A stretch of DNA of 64,000 nt from Bacillus mycoides. GTDB lineage: Bacteria; Bacillota; Bacilli; Bacillales; Bacillaceae_G. The notes beneath the pieces are model-generated. The model ran no database searches. It worked only from the letters and a program-made list of their open reading frames with translations, and was not told the origin of the DNA. Numbering within the stretch: position 1 is the stretch's first letter; every line of letters starts with the position of its first letter. This document shows, in pieces, positions 9,366-18,627 of this stretch. The DNA lies in the NCBI RefSeq assembly GCF_001757995.1, contig NZ_LXLV01000066.1:81346-145345 (forward strand), read 5' to 3'. A program made the translations under genes and the position numbers.

Positions 9366-9722
9366 CTATTTCTCTACAATCATTTGTGCTGGGTAACTTT
9401 CAAGTATTTTAGAAGACCATACTTTTATTTTATTTCCTGTTTCTAACTGCTTATATGCTCTTTTATCATTCAAACTCAAAATTATATCCGACGGAACCTC
9501 TTTATTTATTTGTTGTTCCATATAATTTTGCAATTCTACTTTTGTTTTAAAAGTTTTATCACTGTCAAAAAATATTGTGCCATTTCTCAATATTACATAC
9601 CCTTCTTTAGGTTCTTCTTTTACTCCTACTTGCTCTACAGGTTTCGTAGTACAGGCTGATAATATTATTAGAAACACACCTGAAAATAAAATACTAATGA
9701 AGAAGAACATGGCTTTCCCCAT
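9366..9722 (-). CDS. DUF3221-type (YobA-like) lipoprotein
   Basis: A 118-residue protein with a signal peptide ending in the lipobox LSAC (Cys about 24), so it is probably a membrane-anchored surface lipoprotein. The C-terminal part, with GNKIKVWSSKILESYPAQ, matches the DUF3221/YobA pattern. The start is ATG at 9722 with GGGAGGAAG upstream. The GTG five codons earlier overlaps that site and is rejected. It stands alone, with its terminator on the left. Function unknown. Confidence 0.7.
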   Translation of the reverse strand: MGKAMFFFISILFSGVFLIILSACTTKPVEQVGVKEEPKEGYVILRNGTIFFDSDKTFKTKVELQNYMEQQINKEVPSDIILSLNDKRAYKQLETGNKIKVWSSKILESYPAQMIVEK

Positions 9723-9827
9723 AACGCTTCCTCCCACATCGAGTCATTCAAAAGAAATTATTTCTTGTCTATTTCTTCCACACATTATACTATTAATATA
9801 CAGAATCTTCTAAAATAGGAGGTTTAT

Positions 9828-10655
9828 ATGTTACAACAACAGTTAGAAGAAATTCGTAATAATAATTACATAATCAACAACACACTTCATATTGATTCAT
9901 TAAGTTCAAGTATGCTTCAACATATCGGTGTTACCGATAGCTATTTAAGAGACAAACTCATTTACTCTACTTTTTATCATCTAATCAAGAAGGACTATAT
10001 TTCACACACCCACTTACAAAAACTATTATCAGAAAGCATCAGTGAAAACTATTTATTCTATAAAATTCATGCAGATGACGATGACGCTGTATTTACCCGT
10101 GCATTTACAACATTATTAATCGCCCTCATTATAGATGCGGATACAAATCATAATTTCTTATCACAGACTGATATTTCAAATGTAAAAGATAAATTAATTC
10201 TATATATGAACAAAGAGCATGACTTACGAGGCTATGTCCAAGAACGTGGCTGGGCACATAGTGTCGCTCATGCTTCAGATACATTTGAAGCGCTTGTTAA
10301 TAATCCTAAACTAGGAGCTTCACATTACGAAGAAATACTAACAACTTTATTAAATAAAGTTTGTGTCCATTCCATCTATTACAAGTATGAAGAAGATGAA
10401 CGTATCGTTTGTCCAATTGTCGTAATGCTGCAAAATGGCCTAGAGGAAGAAGTACTCATATTAGCCCTTCGTGATTTAGTAGCTCAATTACAAATCCAAA
10501 AATCAATACTACATATTGAATCATACGAATTTCTATACGGAAATATAAAATCTTTCTTACGCAGCTTATTTTTCAGATTACGTACAATGTCTATATGTAA
10601 AGAAACTGAATGCGAAATTGAAAAGTTACTACAGGGGCTCCGCCAATATTATTAA
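9828..10655 (+). CDS. DUF2785 domain protein
   Basis: A 275-residue, mainly alpha-helical cytosolic protein without signal peptide. It contains RGWAHSVAHASD (about residues 139-150), the hallmark of the DUF2785 family. It is preceded by TAGGAGG at good spacing. No enzymatic motif is recognised. Convergent with the next small gene, with which it shares a terminator. Confidence 0.75.
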   Translation: MLQQQLEEIRNNNYIINNTLHIDSLSSSMLQHIGVTDSYLRDKLIYSTFYHLIKKDYISHTHLQKLLSESISENYLFYKIHADDDDAVFTRAFTTLLIALIIDADTNHNFLSQTDISNVKDKLILYMNKEHDLRGYVQERGWAHSVAHASDTFEALVNNPKLGASHYEEILTTLLNKVCVHSIYYKYEEDERIVCPIVVMLQNGLEEEVLILALRDLVAQLQIQKSILHIESYEFLYGNIKSFLRSLFFRLRTMSICKETECEIEKLLQGLRQYY

Positions 10656-10657
10656 AA

Positions 10658-10685
10658 AAGAAGGCCCTTTAAAAAGTGCCTTCTT
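10658..10685. terminator. Shared terminator stem, DUF2785 gene / small membrane gene
   Basis: AAGAAGGC / GCCTTCTT with a 12-base loop, A-tract to the left. The last codons of the minus-strand gene lie in it. Confidence 0.55.
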
Positions 10686-10875
10686 CTATTTCACTAATAT
10701 TTAATTGAAATTTCACGATCCAGACTGAGAAAAGGTGGACAAGAAGCGCAAACGCCATACATGCTCCGCTTAAAAAAGTTAATATAGGATGCGAATACAC
10801 GTGCCCTAAACCATAGGATATCACCACGAAAAACATTGTTATGTAAATATAAATTGCTCCATGTATTTGCCTCAT
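10669..10875 (-). CDS. Small two-helix membrane protein, 68 aa
   Basis: Two hydrophobic segments (about residues 5-25 and 30-52) and an acidic tail ending EIEEGTF. The start is ATG at 10875, five bases after AAAGGAGG. The longer frame upstream lacks a site. Family not recognised. Confidence 0.6.
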   Translation of the reverse strand: MRQIHGAIYIYITMFFVVISYGLGHVYSHPILTFLSGACMAFALLVHLFSVWIVKFQLNISEIEEGTF

Positions 10876-10938
10876 ATAAACCTCCTTTTCATATAGTATA
10901 ACATAAATTTTCTGATTATTCACATTAATAGACTGTGA

Positions 10939-11189
10939 TCAATATTTCTCAACTGTTACACCTCTAACAGCTGCTTTAATATATGGTGCTCCTTGTAAAC
11001 TTTGTAAATCCTCTGTTTTTCCAGTTACGACTACACCGTATATTGGCAAGTCTTTTGGTTTGGTGTTTTTCATCTCATTATAGTTTGCCCTAAAATGTTC
11101 TTAAAATCCCCCTTTATTTTCACTTAAAGGTATCCAAACACAGCTTTTGATTTCTCTATTAATAATGTTTCAAACGTATCATGGCTCAT
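10939..11189 (-). pseudogene. Relic of an ECF sigma / anti-sigma operon
   Basis: A good ribosome site (AAAGGAG) precedes ATG at 11189 and a short frame, MSHDTFETLLIEKSKAVF, like the N-terminus of an ECF sigma factor. After about 20 codons the frame breaks. In another frame a stretch follows with one internal stop (TAA), including YNEMKNTKP, LPIYGVVVTGK and QGAPYIKAAVRG, and ending in VEKY. That resembles the C-terminal sigma-regulator domain of anti-sigma factors. This suggests a large internal deletion that joined the start of the sigma gene to the end of the anti-sigma gene. Family assignments are from memory of the motifs. Confidence 0.5.
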
Positions 11190-11265
11190 CCGGCTCTCCT
11201 TTCTATATACTCAACGTTTGAGAGTGTAAAATATATACAACTTTTCTAAAAAAACTTTTCATAAT

Positions 11266-11291
11266 AAAAAGCACATCCATTTTGATGTGCT
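11266..11291 (-). terminator. Terminator of the cupin-GNAT-DUF6176 operon
   Basis: AGCACATC / GATGTGCT, six-base loop, with U5 on the minus strand. Confidence 0.65.
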
Positions 11292-11312
11292 CCTCTCAAA
11301 AATACCATTCTA

Positions 11313-11657
11313 TTATTTCATTACTTCTTTCACAACATCTTGAATCATAACGACTTCCGTCTTCATATCGACAGCCGGACCATCCTCATCAATACATTCA
11401 TACCAAAACTCTAAATGCTTTTTATCAATTTCATGATGAGAATTTTCGACAAGAGTACCACCTTCCCCTTGCACAGAATACCAATATAAGTACTCTTCTC
11501 CATCTCTTATTTCCCGGAAAATTGTCTCTACATACATCTTTTCGTCGTTTAATGTCAAAAGTACTTCTTTCATATTGTCATTAAGAAGCTGCATCCATTC
11601 ATCTACACGATGACTTTTACCATGCTTTACTTTGAATCTGGTTAATTCTACGTTCAT
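11313..11657 (-). CDS. DUF6176 family protein
   Basis: A 114-residue cytosolic protein with a ferredoxin-like feel: VELTRFKVKHGKS at the start, then ETIFREIRDGEEYLYWYS, as in the DUF6176 family. It starts two bases after the stop of the GNAT gene, and its site GGGGGAATAA is inside that gene's end, so the two are cotranslated. Last gene of a three-gene operon. Function unknown. Confidence 0.65.
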   Translation of the reverse strand: MNVELTRFKVKHGKSHRVDEWMQLLNDNMKEVLLTLNDEKMYVETIFREIRDGEEYLYWYSVQGEGGTLVENSHHEIDKKHLEFWYECIDEDGPAVDMKTEVVMIQDVVKEVMK

Positions 11658-11659
11658 TT

Positions 11660-12454
11660 TTATTCCCCCGTCCTCTTGCGTACAAATAAGCTATATTCTA
11701 CTGGATTATGAAAACTTAATTTACTAGCTAATTTTTGCGAAGGAATATTGTCTATATTACAATCCCAACACGGTGTAATATCGTTTTTTATACAATGTTC
11801 AATGAAACATGTTGCAACAATTTGAGCTAACCCTTTCCCTTGATGTGCTTCATGTGTTGCAATATCTATTTCTGCAAAACTATTCCCGCTAAATATTGAG
11901 ACGCATTCGGCTATAATTATCCCATCTTGTTCTATACAAAATCCGAAGCCATTATTCAAAAACACTTCGTTTGATCCCCAATACTCTTTGTAATAACCCA
12001 TTGTAAATTCATTACTTCGTTCTATATCTCTTCTATCAATACGTTTAATTTCATATGTATTTTTGTTTAATTCTATTTTTCTATCTTCAAAAACGTCTCT
12101 TTGAAATTGAAATGTCATTCGCGGGATGTTCCGAAATACATTACTAAAACGCTCTTCAATTATCATTTCCCACTCTTTACTCGAAGTGAACAGTGTAAAT
12201 CGTTTCTCTGTTTTTTCAATAGCTGTTGTTATATATGAAAATAAATCTTCGTTATAACTTTCGTCATGAGTGTCACCGAATAAATAATAAATGCCATTAG
12301 CTGTGACGATTAGCCCTGCTGTTAATTGTTCGTTTACAAAAACCTCACCATCTATCATTTGATCACATACCGCATAAGCAAAAGTTGTTGTTCTTATATT
12401 CCCTTCTAAAATCAGAAGAATTTTTCCATACTCAGCTACAGATAATTCCCTCAT
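11660..12454 (-). CDS. GNAT family acetyltransferase (two-domain type)
   Basis: A 264-residue protein. Its C-terminal half has the GNAT acetyl-CoA loop (EAHQGKGLAQIVATCFIEH, about residues 200-218) after a beta strand with FAEIDIATH. The N-terminal half (1-130) is a degenerate GNAT-like lobe, as in the PF12746 type. The substrate is unknown. Its ATG overlaps the stop of the cupin gene (ATGA), giving translational coupling. Confidence 0.75.
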   Translation of the reverse strand: MRELSVAEYGKILLILEGNIRTTTFAYAVCDQMIDGEVFVNEQLTAGLIVTANGIYYLFGDTHDESYNEDLFSYITTAIEKTEKRFTLFTSSKEWEMIIEERFSNVFRNIPRMTFQFQRDVFEDRKIELNKNTYEIKRIDRRDIERSNEFTMGYYKEYWGSNEVFLNNGFGFCIEQDGIIIAECVSIFSGNSFAEIDIATHEAHQGKGLAQIVATCFIEHCIKNDITPCWDCNIDNIPSQKLASKLSFHNPVEYSLFVRKRTGE

Positions 12455-12783
12455 AATTGCTCCACTATGATCGTATCAGCTTCTATATTTTCAAAACAAA
12501 GATTTACCGTTCTCTTTAATGCTCTCGTTCTATGAATAGTACATGCTGGAATTAAAATTGAATCATTCGGCTTTAAAACCGCCGTCTCTCCATCTTGAAA
12601 ATCAATAAGTAATTCCCCCTCTAATACAATGAATAATTCGTCCGAATTAGAATGATAGTGCCAATTATATTCGCCAGTAAATACTGCAATTCGTAAGCAA
12701 TGACTATTCACATTTGAAACGACGAAGTTTTTATGTTGATCTTGAATATCCTTTGTTAATTCTATTAAGTTCACAGTTTCCAT
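12451..12783 (-). CDS. Small cupin-domain protein
   Basis: A single-domain cupin of 110 residues. Motif 1 is WHYHSNSDELFIVLEGEL (two His plus Glu, about residues 41-58), and motif 2 is near IPACTIHRTRA. The metal site therefore looks complete. The start is ATG at 12783; ATG at 12795 (four codons longer) is possible. The much longer open frame upstream runs antiparallel-frame through the Gly/Ser-rich tail of the preceding gene and is not coding. First gene of an operon with a GNAT and DUF6176. Substrate unknown. Confidence 0.75.
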   Translation of the reverse strand: METVNLIELTKDIQDQHKNFVVSNVNSHCLRIAVFTGEYNWHYHSNSDELFIVLEGELLIDFQDGETAVLKPNDSILIPACTIHRTRALKRTVNLCFENIEADTIIVEQL

Positions 12784-12829
12784 CTTTCGTCTCATCCTTT
12801 CATTAGTCGTTCTTCTGAAAAAAACTAAC

Positions 12830-13252
12830 TTAGTCTCCACCACCTCCGCAATCTCCTCCACCATCACTTGAGCCGCTACAATCATTGCTACTGTAGTCAC
12901 CGAATCCACTTGATGAGCTTGAAGCGTATGACGATTTTTTGCTTCTTTTTCCATCTTTTTTACTTTCATGACTAGGCCACACTTTATCAAATAATATAAA
13001 AAATAAGACTAACTCTATTGCGACAAGGATATATCCTAAAACATTCTCAATAATATTGGGGGTTATCCCAAAACTGTAAAACACCCCACCTGAATAAAGA
13101 CACAAAATTACATACAGGGCCATACAAATATATCGAAATGTTTTTTCCATAATAAGAGCTACTTTTTTTGAAATGGGTATGTTCTGTTCCTGTTTTTTCT
13201 TTATATATTTTTGTTTCCTAACTTGCCTTTTCTTCCTATTTTTGCTCCCCAT
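12830..13252 (-). CDS. Membrane protein with Gly/Cys-rich C-terminal tail
   Basis: A 140-residue protein. The N-terminus is very basic (MGSKNRKKRQVRKQKYIKKK), followed by two transmembrane segments (about 38-60 and 66-88). A charged linker and a low-complexity Ser tract lead to the end DGGGDCGGGGD. Such Gly-rich tails with Cys occur on some TPM-like and DUF membrane proteins. The start ATG at 13252 follows AGAGGGG. Family not recognised. Confidence 0.6.
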   Translation of the reverse strand: MGSKNRKKRQVRKQKYIKKKQEQNIPISKKVALIMEKTFRYICMALYVILCLYSGGVFYSFGITPNIIENVLGYILVAIELVLFFILFDKVWPSHESKKDGKRSKKSSYASSSSSGFGDYSSNDCSGSSDGGGDCGGGGD

Positions 13253-13333
13253 CGAATCCCCTCTACCGGCTTTTATTTTCCGTTTAATTCCAAATTATCA
13301 CAAAAATATACATTATAACAAGCAATATCTCTC

Positions 13334-13370
13334 GTAAAGTTTCATTTACTTTTTGTAAAGTTTTATTTAC
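13334..13370. promoter_or_regulatory. Tandem operator-like palindromes upstream of the XRE gene
   Basis: Two 16-base units, GTAAAGTTTCATTTAC (13334-13349) and GTAAAGTTTTATTTAC (13355-13370), each an inverted GTAAA..TTTAC. Their centres are 21 bases apart, two helical turns. The second overlaps the -35 hexamer, a layout fitting autorepression by the XRE protein. Confidence 0.55.
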
Positions 13371-13394
13371 TTTTTACCTAAAAATGGATATAAT
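13366..13394 (+). promoter_or_regulatory. Promoter of the XRE-membrane protein pair
   Basis: TTTACT (13366-13371), 17-base spacer, TATAAT (13389-13394). The -10 falls inside the longest open frame, which supports the downstream TTG as the true start. Confidence 0.6.
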
Positions 13395-13431
13395 AAATGT
13401 AACAAATTTACAAAAAGGAGACTTTGTATAT

Positions 13432-13647
13432 TTGATTAAAAATAAAGTGAAACAATTCCGCGTCGTTAGAGACATCACTCAAGAGCAATTAGCTTCCTCT
13501 GTTCAAATCACTAGACAATCCCTCATCGCTATCGAGAAGAATAAATACAACCCAAGTTTAGAATTGGCATTGAAATTATGTGAGTTTTTCGGCTGTAAAG
13601 TGGAGGATTTATTTCAATTAGATAAAACTGGGGAGGAAAAAGAATGA
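13432..13647 (+). CDS. XRE-family (Cro/CI-type) transcriptional regulator
   Basis: A 71-residue, single helix-turn-helix protein of the small YozG/YvaO-like class. The HTH covers about residues 11-60, with ITQEQLASSVQITRQSLIAIEK. The start used is TTG at 13432, with AAAAAGGAG 11 bases upstream. The ATG at 13384 would put the -10 box inside the gene. The stop overlaps the next gene (ATGA). It probably represses its own promoter through the two palindromes upstream. Confidence 0.8.
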   Translation: MIKNKVKQFRVVRDITQEQLASSVQITRQSLIAIEKNKYNPSLELALKLCEFFGCKVEDLFQLDKTGEEKE

Positions 13648-14069
13648 AAAATACTTTTAATCAAGAGTTCATTTCGCATCTTACCATTTTATTGTTAGGT
13701 TCAACTTTTCTTTATTTCAATAGTAATGATGAAGAAAAGATTAGTTCTGTCCTTCTTTTCGCTGGCGTATACATACTCTTAGCCTTGATACTATTTGTAG
13801 TGAAACGAATATTCTTTAAGAAAAAAAAGAACGAGTCCGAGAAATATCCATTACCTGAGATTGATGAAAGAATCGAGAAGATGAGTTTAAAACTTATGGC
13901 GCAAATTTTCGGTCTCTCTCATTTAATCGGTTCTGCGATACTATTTATTTTATATATCACTGACAAAAATTCGATGATACGAGTTGAGTATGCCTTGTAT
14001 TACTTGTTCGGCATTCTTTTCTTTACAATGATGTTCGGATTGAGAATTGTAAAGAAACTAGACAATTAA
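13644..14069 (+). CDS. Membrane protein coupled to the XRE regulator
   Basis: A 141-residue protein with four hydrophobic segments (about 10-28, 33-53, 82-103, 112-134) and a basic loop after the second one (KRIFFKKKKNESEK). Start overlaps the regulator's stop. Small XRE plus membrane-protein pairs of this kind are common in Firmicutes. Family not named with confidence (DUF3169/DUF2178-like are alternatives). Confidence 0.65.
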   Translation: MKNTFNQEFISHLTILLLGSTFLYFNSNDEEKISSVLLFAGVYILLALILFVVKRIFFKKKKNESEKYPLPEIDERIEKMSLKLMAQIFGLSHLIGSAILFILYITDKNSMIRVEYALYYLFGILFFTMMFGLRIVKKLDN

Positions 14070-14077
14070 TCCAAATA

Positions 14078-14107
14078 AAAAGCCCCTCCTTACAAAAGGA
14101 GGGGCTT
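14078..14107. terminator. Bidirectional terminator, XRE operon / ald
   Basis: AAGCCCCTCCT / AGGAGGGGCTT with a six-base loop and A/T flanks. Confidence 0.8.
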
Positions 14108-14120
14108 ACATGTATATCTA

Positions 14121-15254
14121 TTATGATAAAGCAGGAGCTTTTTCAAGTAGCTCTTTTGCATCAGCGTATTGTAAGCCGTGCGCTTCTGCAACTGCTTCGA
14201 ATGTTACATATCCATCTAATGTGTTAATACCTTTTAATAATGCAGTGTTGCCTAGGCAAGCTTCTTTGTAGCCTTTGTTAGCAATTTGTACTGCATATGG
14301 TACTGTTACGTTTGTTAATGCAAGAGTTGATGTACGTGGAACCGCACCTGGCATGTTTGCAACTGCGTAATGAACAACACCATATTTTTCGTAAGTTGGG
14401 TTATCATGAGTTGTAATACGGTCAGTTGTTTCGAAAATACCACCTTGGTCAATCGCGATATCTACAACGACAGAACCTGGTTCCATTGATTGAATCATTT
14501 CTTCAGTTACAAGTTTTGGCGCTTTTGCACCTGGGATTAATACTGCACCGATTACAAGATCAGATTCTTTTACAGCTTCTGCAATGTTGTATGGATTAGA
14601 CATTAACGTTTTTACTTGGTTTCCAAAAATGTCATCTAATTGACGAAGACGTTCTGCACTTAAGTCGATGATTGTTACATCTGCACCTAAACCTACTGCA
14701 ATTTTCGCTGCGTTTGTACCAGCTTGACCACCGCCGATAATTGTTACTTTACCGCGTTTAACCCCTGGAACACCTGCAAGTAAAATACCTTTTCCGCCTT
14801 TGTTTTTCTCAAGGAACTGTGCACCGATTTGCGCAGACATACGACCAGCTACTTCACTCATTGGTGCAAGTAATGGTAAAGAACGATTGTCTAATTGTAC
14901 TGTTTCGTATGCAATTGATACCACTTTGTTATCAATTAATGCTTTTGTTAATTCTGGTTCTGGAGCTAAGTGTAAGTATGTGAATAAAATTAAACCTTCG
15001 CGGAAATAACCGTATTCACTTGCAACTGGCTCTTTTACCTTCATAACCATATCTTGATTCCATGCTTCTTCAGCAGTTTCAACAAGTTTCGCACCAGCTT
15101 GTACGTATTCTTCATCTGTAAAGCCTGATCCTATACCTGCTCCTTTTTGAACAAAAACTTCATGACCATTTTGTACTAAATGTACAGCTCCCGCTGGCGT
15201 CATTGCCACACGGTTTTCATTGTTTTTAATTTCTGTTGGAATACCGATACGCAT
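14121..15254 (-). CDS. ald: Alanine dehydrogenase
   Basis: A 377-residue NAD-dependent enzyme converting L-alanine to pyruvate and ammonium. It allows growth on alanine and supports sporulation. Visible are [20 protein letters not shown] at the N-terminus, with the catalytic His in TYLHLAPE (about 96), and the Rossmann loop [11 protein letters not shown] (about 173-183). Full family length. A cre-like site lies about 45 bases upstream of the start codon, where CcpA could act. Confidence 0.96.
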   Translation of the reverse strand: MRIGIPTEIKNNENRVAMTPAGAVHLVQNGHEVFVQKGAGIGSGFTDEEYVQAGAKLVETAEEAWNQDMVMKVKEPVASEYGYFREGLILFTYLHLAPEPELTKALIDNKVVSIAYETVQLDNRSLPLLAPMSEVAGRMSAQIGAQFLEKNKGGKGILLAGVPGVKRGKVTIIGGGQAGTNAAKIAVGLGADVTIIDLSAERLRQLDDIFGNQVKTLMSNPYNIAEAVKESDLVIGAVLIPGAKAPKLVTEEMIQSMEPGSVVVDIAIDQGGIFETTDRITTHDNPTYEKYGVVHYAVANMPGAVPRTSTLALTNVTVPYAVQIANKGYKEACLGNTALLKGINTLDGYVTFEAVAEAHGLQYADAKELLEKAPALS

Positions 15255-15298
15255 TATTAGTTCCCCCTTGAGTTATGAAATGACCCCTGAATCATTTT

Positions 15299-15312
15299 TT
15301 AAAGCGCTTTCT
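15299..15312. promoter_or_regulatory. cre-like site in the ald 5' region
   Basis: TTAAAGCGCTTTCT matches the cre consensus TGWAARCGYTWNCW at 13 of 14 positions. It is a candidate CcpA site; ccpA itself is in this window. Confidence 0.45.
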
Positions 15313-15467
15313 ACGCTCTTATATTCTAACATAATATCTCAATATTTGACAAAAAATAATACAAGTTTTCCGATAGATTTAATCTTACATGAAAGGACAG
15401 TATTATCCTTACCTCTCAGTATAAAGGATAAACTGTCCAATTATTAGAAAGTTCTTTTTATTCAATT

Positions 15468-16226
15468 CTATCGATGTCTATGAATAACATCAACAGCACC
15501 AGTCACTTCAATGATTGTACCGGTGATCATATCGGAATCGTCCTCACATAAAAACGAAATGGTTCTTGCGATATCTTCACCTGTTCCAGATCTACCAATT
15601 GGTGTGTTACTATCTTTCAGCTCACGCGCTTCTTGAATCGTCGCCTCTTTCATTTCACCAATTATATCACCAGGACAAACCATATTCGCAGTAATACCGT
15701 ATTCTGCTTCTTCGTAAGCAACTGTTTTTGTTAACGAAACAAGCCCTACTTTCGCAGCTGCAAAAGCTGAACGATAAATCCATCCAGGCGCACTATCTGC
15801 TCCTTGAAATCCGTAGTTAATAATACGGCCAAAGTTTTGTTTTCTCATAATCGGCACGACAAGTTTTAATAAATGAAACACCGCTGTTAAATTACCCTGG
15901 ATCATTTCATTCCATTCGTCTTCTTCGTAATCGACTAATTTTTTCCTTTCAAATACGTAAGGACCAGCATTATTAATTAAGAAGTCAATTTTGCCAAAAC
16001 GGCTCACCGCTCCTTCTACCATTTTATGTAAATCTTCCTTTTTCGTGACATCAGCTTGCACGAACTGTAGACGTTCTTCCATATTTTTACATGTTTCTTT
16101 CATTGTTTCCATAGCACTTGTATCGCTATGATACGTTACTGTTACTGAATACCCTTTAGCCAATAACTTTTCTGTTACTTGCTTTCCTAAACCTTTCGTA
16201 CCGGCTGTAATGAGCGCATGTCTCAC
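15468..16226 (-). CDS. SDR-family oxidoreductase (FabG-like, YtkK-like)
   Basis: A 252-residue short-chain dehydrogenase. It has the cofactor loop TAGTKGLG (a TGxxxGxG variant, about residues 7-14), NNAGP (about 84-88), and the catalytic Tyr/Lys region around YRSAFAAAKVG (about 150-160). The start is GTG at 16226, seven bases after AAAAGGAGG. The longer frame lacks a site. Position and length suggest ytkK. Substrate not predictable. Confidence 0.8.
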   Translation of the reverse strand: MRHALITAGTKGLGKQVTEKLLAKGYSVTVTYHSDTSAMETMKETCKNMEERLQFVQADVTKKEDLHKMVEGAVSRFGKIDFLINNAGPYVFERKKLVDYEEDEWNEMIQGNLTAVFHLLKLVVPIMRKQNFGRIINYGFQGADSAPGWIYRSAFAAAKVGLVSLTKTVAYEEAEYGITANMVCPGDIIGEMKEATIQEARELKDSNTPIGRSGTGEDIARTISFLCEDDSDMITGTIIEVTGAVDVIHRHR

Positions 16227-16405
16227 AAAACTGCCTCCTTTTAAATTGCTATACTTCATATGTAACAAGTTCTCGCTCCAATTACAACTAAAAAGAATCA
16301 AAACAGAGTTTTCAAAATTCTGTAACGTTTTAACAGGCACATTACCATAATTTGTTTTATAATTAAGTTGTAAACAGTTATAAAAATGATTGGGAGGAAT
16401 TTACT

Positions 16406-16864
16406 ATGAATAATACATATACAAATATTTTAATTGCGGTGGACGGTTCTAAAGAAGCAGAAAAAGCCTTTAAAAAAGCAATTCAAGTTGCAAAACGAAA
16501 CAATGCAACATTAACAATCGCTCATATTGTTGATGTAAAAGCATATTCCGCAGTAGAGGCGTATAGCCGAGCAATTGCTGAACGTGCAAATCTATTTGCA
16601 GAAGACTTATTAGAAGACTACAAAAAAACTGCGCTTGAAGCTGGCCTTGAAAAAATTGAAACTGTATTAGAATTCGGTAATCCTAAATCTAAAATTTCAA
16701 AAGAAATTGCTCCAAACAATAAAGTGGACTTAATTATGTGTGGTGCAACTGGTTTAAATGCTGTAGAACGTTTCCTAATTGGTAGCGTCTCTGAACATAT
16801 TATTCGCTATGCGAAATGCGATGTCCTTGTTGTTCGTGGTGATGAGGAGCAAGGTGATCTTTAA
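16406..16864 (+). CDS. Universal stress protein, UspA family
   Basis: A 152-residue UspA fold with ILIAVDGSKEAEKAF at the N-terminus and the ATP-binding signature GATGLNAVERFLIGSVSEHI near 113-132, so it is probably of the nucleotide-binding class. A strong site GGGAGGAA precedes the ATG and a terminator follows. Single-gene transcript; divergent from the SDR gene. Confidence 0.88.
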   Translation: MNNTYTNILIAVDGSKEAEKAFKKAIQVAKRNNATLTIAHIVDVKAYSAVEAYSRAIAERANLFAEDLLEDYKKTALEAGLEKIETVLEFGNPKSKISKEIAPNNKVDLIMCGATGLNAVERFLIGSVSEHIIRYAKCDVLVVRGDEEQGDL

Positions 16865-16874
16865 TTTATAATAA

Positions 16875-16907
16875 AAAAACACCAAGTCCACATGGGCTTG
16901 GTGTTTT

Positions 16908-16908
<1 letters not shown>
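16875..16908. terminator. Bidirectional terminator after the usp gene
   Basis: A 12-base stem, AAAAACACCAAG / CTTGGTGTTTTT. Confidence 0.8.
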
Positions 16909-17633
<725 letters not shown>

Positions 17634-17727
17634 CTTCCATTCCTTTCTCATTTCCTAACATTACATTAACATACATTTTTTAGAAATAGACGGACAAAAT
17701 ATATGTGTTTAGAAAAGGAGGATTTAT

Positions 17728-17907
17728 ATGGGAGATCATGAACGTATTATTTTAGATGTCAACGAGCAAGAGATTGAAATGTTAAATACAATATGCTCAC
17801 ATTTTAAAGAAAAACATGGCGTTGAACTAAGTCATGGTGCGCTGTTTCGAGATTTAATGGATATTGAGTATATTCGTATCACAGAAGATCGACACAAGTA
17901 TGATTAA
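17728..17907 (+). CDS. Small acidic protein, 59 aa
   Basis: ATG at 17728 is five bases after AAAAGGAGG and a terminator follows the stop. The 59-residue product begins MGDHERIILDVNEQEIEML and is predicted helical and charged, with no signal or membrane segment. Not recognised, but the signals make it a convincing gene. Confidence 0.65.
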   Translation: MGDHERIILDVNEQEIEMLNTICSHFKEKHGVELSHGALFRDLMDIEYIRITEDRHKYD

Positions 17908-17918
17908 TCAATGAAACT

Positions 17919-17949
17919 TTAAGCCTAGAGCATATTGCTCTAGGCTTAA
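17919..17949 (+). terminator. Stem-loop after the 59-aa gene
   Basis: A 14-base stem, TTAAGCCTAGAGCA / TGCTCTAGGCTTAA, three-base loop. The U-tract is weak. Confidence 0.6.
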
Positions 17950-18003
17950 TTAAATCCATACGAAAAATGTTATAATTAGGAAAAATATGGAGGATACCAA
18001 AAT

Positions 18004-18570
18004 ATGCAATCTGAAAATATCTCAAAACATTTTCACACATTACATGTGCAAAGAAACCAGTTTCTTCCTAAGCTTCATTCACTTTCACAAGAACAACTAT
18101 GGTATAGGAAAGAGGACGGAAAATGGTCTATTGGGGAGCACTTTTATCACTTATATTTAATTACAAGGATGCTAAAAGTAGCGATTAAATTCTCTTTCAC
18201 TCTTATCCCCTATGCCAAACTAAGAAGAAACACCCCATTCGCAACTGAAATTCATGACATTTATGCCGAATACAAGGAGAAGCATGGCAGAGGAATGAAA
18301 GCACCTTGGATTTTAATCCCTTCAAAAAAAGTTTATGATTCTATGAATGTAACAGAATTAGAAGACTTACTTTCACGTGAAACAGATGAAATAAAAAAAC
18401 TAGTTCAAAATACAGAAGAAAATATTGCAGGACATATCGTATTTTTAGATCCGATTGCTCACTATCCTAACCTTATTCAATCTATTCAACTTTTAGCGAT
18501 TCATGAGAAGCATCATTTTATGATTATGAAACATAATTATGAAATGATAGATACATACCTAAAAATCTAA
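18004..18570 (+). CDS. DinB/YfiT-like metal-dependent family protein
   Basis: A 188-residue four-helix-bundle protein. The three-His pattern of DinB proteins is visible: GEHFYH (about 44-49) and HEKHH (about 168-172), and WSIGEHFYHL is typical. Possibly a thiol-dependent transferase; the substrate is unknown. Single gene, with ATGGAGGA upstream and a terminator downstream. Confidence 0.8.
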   Translation: MQSENISKHFHTLHVQRNQFLPKLHSLSQEQLWYRKEDGKWSIGEHFYHLYLITRMLKVAIKFSFTLIPYAKLRRNTPFATEIHDIYAEYKEKHGRGMKAPWILIPSKKVYDSMNVTELEDLLSRETDEIKKLVQNTEENIAGHIVFLDPIAHYPNLIQSIQLLAIHEKHHFMIMKHNYEMIDTYLKI

Positions 18571-18578
18571 ATACAAAA

Positions 18579-18611
18579 AGGTAAGGTACTTCTAAAAAAG
18601 CACCTTACCTT
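18579..18611. terminator. Terminator between dinB-like gene and argH
   Basis: AAGGTAAGGT / ACCTTACCTT, 13-base loop. Confidence 0.65.
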
Positions 18612-18627
18612 CTATATCATACATCAT

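Noticed and set aside
12784-12990. N-terminal extension of the cupin
   Set aside because: It overlaps the coding end of the preceding membrane gene in another frame and has no similarity to cupins.
13384-13431. ATG start for the XRE gene at 13384
   Set aside because: The perfect -10 box at 13389-13394 would be inside the gene, and the ribosome site lies downstream of that ATG.
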